From an uncultured Nitrosomonadales bacterium (GTDB lineage Bacteria; Pseudomonadota; Gammaproteobacteria; Burkholderiales; Gallionellaceae), in the NCBI GenBank assembly GCA_903934275.1, contig CAIZNF010000707.1:1-7048 (forward strand): a DNA stretch of 7,048 nucleotides, written 5' to 3'. Of this stretch, positions 1 through 5,462 are shown piece after piece. The position numbers and the translations under genes are program-made. Numbering within the stretch: position 1 is the stretch's first letter; each line of letters begins with the position of its first letter. Below the pieces are notes generated by a model that saw only the letters and a program-made list of their open reading frames with translations, had not been told where the DNA came from and made no database searches.

Positions 1-14
1 AACTTATTGTTTTA

Positions 15-41
15 TTTCGTGCCTTTCGTGTTTTTCGTGAA
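15..41. repeat. Three tandem copies of a 9-bp TTTCGTGNN unit
   Basis: The heptamer TTTCGTG occurs at 15-21, 24-30 and 33-39, an exact 9-bp period with the last two bases varying (CC, TT, AA). The surroundings are AT-rich and non-coding. Similar runs of TTCGTG units are, from general knowledge, common in intergenic DNA of environmental bacteria. A binding-site array is possible, but nothing here shows it. Confidence 0.6.
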
Positions 42-142
42 TAAATTGCAACTTTTAGGATCAATGAGAGTCTCTCTGAAATTCAAATTTCATCGCGATA
101 CTAAAACGGTAATAACACCGTCCCAAAAGAGCATTAACCCCT

Positions 143-154
143 CCACAATTGTGG
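143..154. promoter_or_regulatory. Perfect palindrome CCACAATTGTGG, possible operator
   Basis: CCACAATTGTGG is a perfect 12-bp dyad lying one base before a consensus TTGACA (156-161). Dyads in this position often bind a dimeric regulator, but I cannot assign a regulator family. No regulator gene is in the window. Function is inference. Confidence 0.35.
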
Positions 155-216
155 TTTGACAGGATTTTCGCCGCTTTTGCCCTGCTAAATTTACAAGGCT
201 TCAGCAATTTTTTCGG

Positions 217-222
217 TATAAT
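217..222 (+). promoter_or_regulatory. Candidate sigma-70 -10 box for the korA block
   Basis: TATAAT at 217-222 matches the sigma-70 -10 consensus exactly and lies 73 nt before the korA start. No good -35 lies at 16-18 nt: the nearest candidates are TTACAA (191-196, 20-nt spacer) and TTTACA (190-195, 21-nt spacer). The consensus TTGACA at 156-161 is too far upstream to pair with it. A direct repeat of TTCGGTA (212-218 and 231-237) flanks the box. A weak -35 would fit a promoter that needs an activator. Confidence 0.45.
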
Positions 223-283
223 CACCCTGCTTCGGTAACCGCTAGAAAATCACTGCGGGTGACAGTTTTTCATTTCAATACTT

Positions 284-288
284 AAGGA
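284..288 (+). promoter_or_regulatory. Shine-Dalgarno for korA
   Basis: AAGGA at 284-288 sits 7 nt before the ATG at 296, an ideal distance. It supports that start over internal ATG codons. Confidence 0.75.
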
Positions 289-295
289 CCAGCAG

Positions 296-2023
296 ATGCC
301 ACAATTACCCAAGAACGATCTGATTATCCGAATCGGCGGCGAAGGCGGCGAAGGTGTTATTTCCGTCGGCGATTTCATTACCCAGGCCTGCGCGCATGCC
401 GGGCTCGATGTTTACACTTTCAAAACATTCCCGGCCGAAATCAAGGGAGGGTATGCGATGTACCAAGTGCGTGCCGCCACCGAACGGCTTTACAACCAGG
501 GTGACACTTTTGATGTTCTCTGTGCGTTCAATGGCGAAGCCTACAACATGAATCGCGCCAGCCTGAAACCGGGCACAGCTTTCGTTTACGATAGCCCAAG
601 CGATTTCACGCCCGACATTCCGGAAGGCGTATTCGCTTACCCGATCCCGATGACCCAGACGGCAAAAGAGATGAACAACGTTCGCGCCAAGAATATGGTG
701 GCGATGGGCGCGATGTCTATCTTGTTCAATATCCCGGTGGAATCGTTGCGCGAAGTGATCGCCGCCAAGTTCACCCGCAAAGGCGAAGCTGTGGTCAAAG
801 GCAACTTGGCCGCATTTGAGCGCGGCCGCGAACTGGCCTCCGCACTGAAAAAGGCTGACCCGTGGACGCTCGGCACACCCAAGGGCAAACAAGATGTGAT
901 CGTGATGTCGGGCAACAACGCAATCGGCCTCGGTGCGCTGATCGCCGGGCTGGAATTTTTCTCCGCCTATCCAATCACGCCGGCGACCGAAGTTGCGATT
1001 TATGTGGCCAAACATCTGCCCAAACGCGGCGGCACGCTGATTCAAGCCGAAGACGAAATCGCTTCTATTTCCCAGGTTCTCGGCGCTTCCTACGCGGGCA
1101 AGAAGGCAATGACCTCCACTTCCGGCCCAGGCTTGGCATTGATGGGCGAGATGCTGGGCATGGCGTTTATGAGCGAGCTACCCTGCGTGGTGGTTGACGT
1201 GCAACGCGGCGGCCCTTCCACCGGTTTGCCGACCAAGCACGAACAATCCGACCTGTTTATGGCAATACATGGTGGGCACGGCGATTCCGGGCGTATCGTA
1301 CTGTCCGTGGAAAGCATCCACGATTGTATCGACCTGACCGTAGTGGCGTTCAACCTGGCCGAGAAATATCAGTGCCCGGTGCTGCTGCTTTCCGATGGTT
1401 CGCTGGCGTTCTCGACCCAGAACGTGCCTTACCCGAATCCGGACAACTATCATGTAGTAAACCGCAAGCGATGGGACGGCAAGGGCGAATACCGCCGCTA
1501 CGCGCATACTGAGGATGGCATTTCGCCGATGACCGACCCGGGCACACCAGGCGGCATGCACATCGCCACCGGCCTCGAGCATAACGAAGCTGGTCTGCCC
1601 AACTATTCGTCGGCCAACCATGAAGCGATGCAGGCCAAACGCCTCAACAAACTGAAGAATGCGGTCAACGATGTCGCGCCTACAGAAGTGGATGCGGCAG
1701 ATGCAGGCATCGCCGACCTGGGCGTAATCGCTTGGGGCAGCACGATCGGTGTGGTGCGTGAAGCTTTGCAACGCCTGCGCGCCGACGGTTACAAGGTCAA
1801 CGGTTTTTATCCAAAACTGCTGAACCCGCTGCCGTCACAACAGTTTGAAGATTTTGGCAAATCGTGCAAACGCCTGTTATTGCCCGAGGTTAATTTCCAG
1901 GGTCAGTTGGCTCACTTCGTGCGCGCAGAAACCTCGTTGCGCCCCGAGTCCTACACCATTTGCGGCGGGATGCCTTTCACGCCTGAAATGATAGTCAATA
2001 AAGTCAAGGAGGTATTGGCATGA
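296..2023 (+). CDS. korA: 2-oxoacid:ferredoxin oxidoreductase, fused gamma-alpha subunit (likely 2-oxoglutarate synthase)
   Basis: This is the large subunit of a cytoplasmic two-subunit 2-oxoacid:ferredoxin oxidoreductase, which interconverts a 2-oxoacid plus CoA with acyl-CoA, CO2 and reduced ferredoxin. The 575-residue protein has a gamma domain at about residues 10-185 (IRIGGEGGEGV at 11-21, FPAEIKGG at 45-52). An alpha/pyrimidine domain follows from about 200, with YPITPATE (225-232), TSTSGPG (273-279) and QRGGPSTGLPTK (303-314). The C-terminal transketolase-type domain spans about 470-575. The gamma-alpha fusion and this length fit KorA of KorAB enzymes and the archaeal two-subunit OFORs better than the single-chain pyruvate enzyme. 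Fumarate-reductase-type neighbours favour 2-oxoglutarate as substrate, but pyruvate or a broad range cannot be excluded. The start has a good Shine-Dalgarno, and the stop overlaps the korB start as ATGA, implying translational coupling. Confidence 0.9.
   Translation: MPQLPKNDLIIRIGGEGGEGVISVGDFITQACAHAGLDVYTFKTFPAEIKGGYAMYQVRAATERLYNQGDTFDVLCAFNGEAYNMNRASLKPGTAFVYDSPSDFTPDIPEGVFAYPIPMTQTAKEMNNVRAKNMVAMGAMSILFNIPVESLREVIAAKFTRKGEAVVKGNLAAFERGRELASALKKADPWTLGTPKGKQDVIVMSGNNAIGLGALIAGLEFFSAYPITPATEVAIYVAKHLPKRGGTLIQAEDEIASISQVLGASYAGKKAMTSTSGPGLALMGEMLGMAFMSELPCVVVDVQRGGPSTGLPTKHEQSDLFMAIHGGHGDSGRIVLSVESIHDCIDLTVVAFNLAEKYQCPVLLLSDGSLAFSTQNVPYPNPDNYHVVNRKRWDGKGEYRRYAHTEDGISPMTDPGTPGGMHIATGLEHNEAGLPNYSSANHEAMQAKRLNKLKNAVNDVAPTEVDAADAGIADLGVIAWGSTIGVVREALQRLRADGYKVNGFYPKLLNPLPSQQFEDFGKSCKRLLLPEVNFQGQLAHFVRAETSLRPESYTICGGMPFTPEMIVNKVKEVLA
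2006..2013 (+). promoter_or_regulatory. Strong Shine-Dalgarno for korB inside korA
   Basis: AAGGAGGT at 2006-2013 is a near-perfect anti-16S match ending 6 nt before the korB ATG at 2020. It lies within the last codons of korA and fixes the korB start at the ATGA overlap. Confidence 0.85.
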
Positions 2024-2913
2024 ACGCGCCCCATCCACAAATGCACTTGCATAAAGTCGAGCTCAAATCCAAGGATTACAAGACTGACGCAACATCGTTC
2101 TGGTGTGCCGGTTGCGGCCACTATGGCGTGTTGACCGGGTTATTGCGTTCGCTCGCCGAAATCGGCGTTGATCCAAACTATCTGGTGAGCGTTTCCGGGA
2201 TCGGCTGTTCGTCGCGCCTGCCCTACTTCGTCAATTCCTACAAGATGCATACGCTGCATGGCCGTGCGGGTCCGGTGGCAACCGGTGTCCAGTTGGCACG
2301 CCCCGATCTCTCCGTGGTGGTTAGCGGCGGCGACGGCGATGGTTTCTCGATCGGCGGCGGACACATGCCGCATCTGGCGCGCAAGAACATCAATATGGTT
2401 TACATCCTGATGGACAACCATGTGTACGGATTGACCAAGGGACAGTGCTCTCCGACCTCCCGCCAGGTGATGAAGACCACCACCACCCCTTATGGCGGCT
2501 TGGAAGAACCATTGGATCCGATCATGTACATGCTCACCTATGGTGCCACTTTTGTCGGCCAGGCCTTCGCCGGCAACGTCAAACTGGCATCGCAGCTGAT
2601 CAAGGAGGGTATGGAGCACAAGGGCTTCGCATTCATCAACCTGCTCTCGCAATGCCCGTCCTTCAACGATATCGACACCGCCCAGGCCTTCAAAGATGCC
2701 TGTGAACAAGTGCCTGACGGTCACGACACCAGCGATCTGGTTGCAGCGATGGCCACAGTTAATGCGGCCAAGAAGGAAGGCCGCATACCCACCGGGCTGC
2801 TGTACAAAACCGAGCGCCCCACTCTCGACGAACGCATGGCCGAACTGGTGACACGTGTAGGCGGGCATAAAGATTACGATCTGCGCAAAATCATTGACCT
2901 CGCGCGCCCGTAA
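2020..2913 (+). CDS. korB: 2-oxoacid:ferredoxin oxidoreductase, beta (TPP-binding) subunit
   Basis: This is the catalytic partner of the preceding gene. It binds thiamine pyrophosphate and the [4Fe-4S] cluster that hands electrons to ferredoxin. The 297-residue length is normal for KorB. The TPP/Mg motif is GDGDG (104-108), completed by DNHVYGLTKGQ (132-142). Candidate cluster ligands are C29 and C32 in WCAGCGH (28-34), C63 in SGIGCSSR, and C212 in SQCPSFN, the four-cysteine pattern of this subunit family. No extra ferredoxin domain is fused, so an external carrier or the iron-sulfur protein downstream must take or give electrons. It overlaps korA by 4 nt, and the next gene starts 15 nt after its stop. 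Substrate choice (2-oxoglutarate) is inferred from two-subunit architecture and neighbours; the family assignment itself is secure. Confidence 0.9.
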   Translation: MNAPHPQMHLHKVELKSKDYKTDATSFWCAGCGHYGVLTGLLRSLAEIGVDPNYLVSVSGIGCSSRLPYFVNSYKMHTLHGRAGPVATGVQLARPDLSVVVSGGDGDGFSIGGGHMPHLARKNINMVYILMDNHVYGLTKGQCSPTSRQVMKTTTTPYGGLEEPLDPIMYMLTYGATFVGQAFAGNVKLASQLIKEGMEHKGFAFINLLSQCPSFNDIDTAQAFKDACEQVPDGHDTSDLVAAMATVNAAKKEGRIPTGLLYKTERPTLDERMAELVTRVGGHKDYDLRKIIDLARP

Positions 2914-2928
2914 CAACCAAGAAACACC

Positions 2929-3582
2929 ATGTCAATCACAACAAAGGAAGACGGCCAGCAGCCGGGCGTTGCCCTTACCATCAACGGCCTTGCCGTCAAC
3001 GCGCATACCGGCATGACCCTGGTCGAGGCTGCGTGGCACGCTGGCGTGCCGCGCATCACCGGGGTCGGCTGCATGGAGGGCGTGTGCGGTTCCTGCCGCG
3101 TGATGCTGCGGCGCGGCAAGGAGGTGACGGTGGGCCTCGCCTGCCAAACTTTCGCCGAAAACGGTATAGAGGTGGTATTCATGCCGCCTGCATCGGCACC
3201 TCAACATCACTACGAAATCGGCGACTTCAAGGATGCTTGGGACATTCATGCGCGCTTCCATGATATTTTCCCCGAAGCATCACGTTGCCGCCATTGCCAC
3301 GGCTGCGACACTTCATGCCCAAAAGGTATCACTGTCGAAAGCGGCGTTGCACTGGCCGCTGCGGGTCGCTACCGCGATGCGGGGGAAGCATTTTTTGAAT
3401 GCGTCATGTGCGAACTCTGCGACGTTGCCTGCCCGGAACTGATTGCCCCGGCTCACGTGGGTTTATTCTGCCGCCGCGTAACGGCGCACTTCCACCTGCG
3501 CCCACCCAACCTCATCCATCGACTGGAAGAGCTGCGCAAGGAGCGCCAGGGAATTACCCCACGAGAAGGCGATGATGAATGA
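2929..3582 (+). CDS. Soluble iron-sulfur electron-transfer protein, [2Fe-2S] plus two [4Fe-4S], FrdB/SdhB-like
   Basis: This 217-residue electron carrier has an N-terminal plant-type [2Fe-2S] domain (about residues 14-86) with ligands C48, C53, C56 and C72. A C-terminal alpha-helical ferredoxin part (about 115-185) has two complete CxxCxxCxxxCP motifs: C120/C123/C126/C130 and C158/C161/C164/C168. The domain order is that of fumarate reductase/succinate dehydrogenase iron-sulfur subunits. With both Cys sets intact, two [4Fe-4S] clusters are expected instead of the [4Fe-4S]/[3Fe-4S] pair of quinone-linked SdhB. I see no membrane segment, no heterodisulfide-reductase CCG domain and no NuoG-type CxxxH ligand. 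Its likely job is to wire the NuoF-like FMN site to the flavoprotein, and perhaps to KorB. It starts 15 nt after korB with only a weak purine stretch as ribosome site. The start is set by the domain beginning at about residue 14. Confidence 0.8.
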   Translation: MSITTKEDGQQPGVALTINGLAVNAHTGMTLVEAAWHAGVPRITGVGCMEGVCGSCRVMLRRGKEVTVGLACQTFAENGIEVVFMPPASAPQHHYEIGDFKDAWDIHARFHDIFPEASRCRHCHGCDTSCPKGITVESGVALAAAGRYRDAGEAFFECVMCELCDVACPELIAPAHVGLFCRRVTAHFHLRPPNLIHRLEELRKERQGITPREGDDE

Positions 3583-3607
3583 AACCAGATTATTCATCGG
3601 CACGCTC

Positions 3608-3627
3608 ATTCCCGCGCAGGCGGGAAT
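3608..3627. repeat. dRS3-like 20-bp inverted repeat (ATTCCC-N8-GGGAAT)
   Basis: The sequence ATTCCCGCGCAGGCGGGAAT forms 8-bp arms (3608-3615 and 3620-3627) around a GCAG loop. It fits the ATTCCC-N8-GGGAAT pattern known as dRS3 in Neisseria. The same motif class, often followed by CCAG as here, is dispersed in other betaproteobacteria. It lies 26 nt after the iron-sulfur gene stop. No T-run follows, so it is not a standard intrinsic terminator. Confidence 0.65.
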
Positions 3628-3731
3628 CCAGCAAAACAAATACTTCGCGAAGCGGACAAAGCCTCTATATTGCCCCGCTACGCGGAAATGATGCTATTTT
3701 CGGTTTAATGGGCAATCCGAAAGAAAAAATA

Positions 3732-3752
3732 ATGAAGACTGACTCAAAATGA
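3732..3752 (+). CDS. Possible six-residue leader ORF (MKTDSK) overlapping the flavoprotein start
   Basis: ATG at 3732 reads six codons, then TGA at 3750-3752. That stop overlaps the ATG of the flavoprotein gene (3749) as ATGA. The flavoprotein start has no clear Shine-Dalgarno of its own, so coupling to a short leader is conceivable. The leader ATG has only an A-rich run before it. It may well be chance. Confidence 0.2.
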   Translation: MKTDSK

Positions 3753-5341
3753 GTAACGGTATCTCCCTCGCAGAAGCCATCGCGCGCTACCGGCCCGACA
3801 CAGACTTGGAGCCGCTGCCCGAGCTGATCGACACCGACACGCTGCTCAACGCCTACCACCCGGATCACTTGCGCGACAGCGTGATCAAGCTGACGGTGGG
3901 AGCCAACGCGGGCGACAGTTGTCAGCGCGAACTGGCCAGGCTCCTGCAGGCCGAGGCATTCATCGACGAAGCCGATTTGGCCGGCACACCGGTAACCGAT
4001 ATCGACGTACTGGTAATCGGCGGCGGCGGCGCGGGATGCGCGGCAGCGCTGGCAGCGGCCGAAAAAGGCGCACGCGTCCTGCTGACCACCAAACTGCGTC
4101 TCGGTGACAGCAATACAGTGATGGCCGAGGGCGGCATCCAGGCCGCTATCGAACCGGACGACTCAATCCAGCGGCATATCCAGGACACGCTACGCGGGGG
4201 GCATCATGCCGGTGACCCGGAGCTGGTGTCCGCCATGGCCGGAGACGGCCCGGAAGTGTTGCGCTGGCTGATTCGTCAGGGTATGCAGTTTGAACAGACA
4301 CCCAGCGGCGATCTTCACACACGGAGGGCGGGCGGTATGAGCACCGCGCGCCTCGTCCATTGCCGCGACTATACCGGCTTGGAAATGATGCGCGTGCTGC
4401 GCGAAGCCGTCACCCAGCATCGCAGCATCGAAGTCTGGGAGCAAAGCCCCGCCGTCGAGCTTCTGTCTAACGAGCACGGGCAAAAATGCGTCGGCGCGGT
4501 ACTCACCTCACTGATCGACGGCCAGTTGCGCATTGTCCGCACCCGCTCCGTAATACTTGCGACCGGAGGGGCGGGGCGGCTGCACCTGAACGGCTTTCCA
4601 ACCTCCAATCACCTGGGTGCGACGGGCGACGGACTGGTTCTTGCATACCGCATCGGCGCGCGGCTGCGCGAGCTGGATTCCTTCCAATATCACCCTACCG
4701 GGCTGGTACACCCTTCACATTTATCCGGCAAGCTGGTGACCGAAGGCGTGCGCGCGGCAGGCACCCTGCTGGTGAATGGCCTTGGCCACCGCTTCATCGA
4801 CGAATTATTGCCGCGCGATATAGTGTGCTCCGCGATCCTGCGTGAATGCAGTGAAGGGCGCGGCATCCGCATCGACGACCAGCGTGTCGGGGTGTGGCTC
4901 GACACGCCGCGCTTGGAGCTCGCCCAGCCGGGCTTACTGGAAAAACAATTTCCCAATCTGATGACACGCACCCGCGTGGCGGGCATCGACCCGCGTACCG
5001 AACCATTGCTGGTTCACCCGACCCTGCACTACCAGAACGGCGGTGCGGTCATCGACATCAACGGTGCCACCACAGTACCCGGCCTGTACGCGGTGGGCGA
5101 AGTGTCGGGAGGCATTCACGGGCGCAACCGCATCATGGGCAACGCCCTGCTTGAAATCATCAGTTTCGGACGCCGCGCCGGTATCGCGGCCACCGCCAAC
5201 CGTGACCGAGGCCCGAAGAAAGTCACCCTCGAACATGTGAACCGGTTGCGCCGCGCCCTGACCCTCGCCGGTATGCCCATGACGCAACGGGCACCTCAAG
5301 TATTACCGGATTACGCGGCGGGAGGTGTATGGAAACGCTGA
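3749..5341 (+). CDS. Fumarate reductase/succinate dehydrogenase-type flavoprotein, non-covalent FAD predicted
   Basis: This 530-residue soluble FAD enzyme most likely interconverts fumarate and succinate. The Rossmann motif GGGGAG is at 91-96 after a beta strand (DVLVI). Active-site residues of the SdhA/FrdA family are all present: H315 in FQYHPTG, T331-E332 in TEGVR, R356 in LPRD, H427 in LHYQNGG, and R461 in HGRNRIMGN. The covalent-flavin motif SHTxxAQGG reads SNTVMAEGG (121-129), with N122 replacing the histidine, so FAD should be bound non-covalently, as in L-aspartate oxidase and soluble fumarate reductases. An N-terminal extension of about 85 residues precedes the FAD domain. The chain ends soon after the second FAD motif, so most of the usual SdhA C-terminal helical domain is missing. 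NadB is the main alternative identity, but the iron-sulfur and NuoF-like neighbours favour fumarate reductase. The ribosome site is weak. A 166-nt spacer separates it from the preceding gene. Confidence 0.8.
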   Translation: MSNGISLAEAIARYRPDTDLEPLPELIDTDTLLNAYHPDHLRDSVIKLTVGANAGDSCQRELARLLQAEAFIDEADLAGTPVTDIDVLVIGGGGAGCAAALAAAEKGARVLLTTKLRLGDSNTVMAEGGIQAAIEPDDSIQRHIQDTLRGGHHAGDPELVSAMAGDGPEVLRWLIRQGMQFEQTPSGDLHTRRAGGMSTARLVHCRDYTGLEMMRVLREAVTQHRSIEVWEQSPAVELLSNEHGQKCVGAVLTSLIDGQLRIVRTRSVILATGGAGRLHLNGFPTSNHLGATGDGLVLAYRIGARLRELDSFQYHPTGLVHPSHLSGKLVTEGVRAAGTLLVNGLGHRFIDELLPRDIVCSAILRECSEGRGIRIDDQRVGVWLDTPRLELAQPGLLEKQFPNLMTRTRVAGIDPRTEPLLVHPTLHYQNGGAVIDINGATTVPGLYAVGEVSGGIHGRNRIMGNALLEIISFGRRAGIAATANRDRGPKKVTLEHVNRLRRALTLAGMPMTQRAPQVLPDYAAGGVWKR

Positions 5342-5460
5342 ACCATAACCCTTTAATGTTTTTAAGAATTATTTGCCATGCAACCGCAGGGCGGGCTATG
5401 CCCACCATGTCGGGCGCAGCCCGACCTACATTTAACTCCGACTCGTCCGGCTTAGGATAA
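5329..5460 (+). CDS. Doubtful 43-codon ORF overlapping the flavoprotein 3' end
   Basis: An ATG at 5329, three bases after GGGAGG (5320-5325), opens 43 codons (beginning METLNHNPLM) to TAA at 5458-5460, just before the nuoF-like start. Most of it is translated hairpin repeat (5390-5425), and I recognise no family. The Shine-Dalgarno spacing is too short. It is probably a by-product of repeat insertion, though its translation could couple the flanking genes. Confidence 0.15.
   Translation: METLNHNPLMFLRIICHATAGRAMPTMSGAARPTFNSDSSGLG
5390..5425. repeat. Two adjacent REP-like hairpins in the flavoprotein-nuoF spacer
   Basis: Hairpin 1 pairs GGCGGGC (5390-5396) with GCCCACC (5400-5406) around TAT, with one G-T wobble. 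Hairpin 2 pairs GTCGGGC (5409-5415) perfectly with GCCCGAC (5419-5425) around GCA and is followed by CTACA. Paired short GC-rich palindromes like these resemble REP/BIME elements. There is no T-run, so they are more likely repeats or mRNA-stabilising stems than terminators. Confidence 0.6.
5454..5457 (+). promoter_or_regulatory. Shine-Dalgarno for the nuoF-like gene
   Basis: AGGA at 5454-5457 ends 5 nt before the ATG at 5463, supporting that start. Confidence 0.6.
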
Positions 5461-5462
5461 AA

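Larger units (their letters stand above)
1..295. other. AT-rich non-coding leader upstream of korA
   Basis: No convincing coding frame is visible on either strand. The stretch holds the 9-bp tandem repeat near its start, short inverted repeats (GAGAG-T-CTCTC at 66-76; ACGGT-N6-ACCGT at 106-121), a perfect 12-bp palindrome at 143-154, a TTGACA at 156-161, a TATAAT at 217-222 and a Shine-Dalgarno at 284-288. It looks like the full regulatory region of the gene block that follows. If an upstream neighbour exists, it ends or starts outside the window. Confidence 0.6.

Noticed and set aside
252..270. ACTG-N7-CAGT followed by five T residues in the korA leader, as an attenuator
   Set aside because: Only four base pairs with a seven-base loop, too weak to support a claim.
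305..1045. Long open frame on the minus strand inside korA (246 codons), and a similar one at 2140-2916
   Set aside because: They are antisense to clearly conserved proteins, have no recognisable domains and arise from GC-rich codon bias.
3286..3300. CxxCH (C120-R-H-C-H124), a cytochrome c haem-binding signature in the iron-sulfur protein
   Set aside because: It lies inside a complete CxxCxxCxxxCP [4Fe-4S] motif followed by a second one, and the protein has no export signal.
3644..3685. Small palindromes TTCGCGAA (3644-3651) and CCGC-TAC-GCGG (3675-3685) as an internal promoter/operator for the flavoprotein gene
   Set aside because: Short GC-rich dyads are expected by chance here, and no -35/-10 pair with good spacing accompanies them.
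3749..5341. L-aspartate oxidase (nadB) as the primary identity of the flavoprotein
   Set aside because: Length and non-covalent FAD motif fit NadB, but the long N-terminal extension, short C-terminus and iron-sulfur/NuoF neighbours fit a multi-subunit fumarate reductase better. Kept as an alternative.
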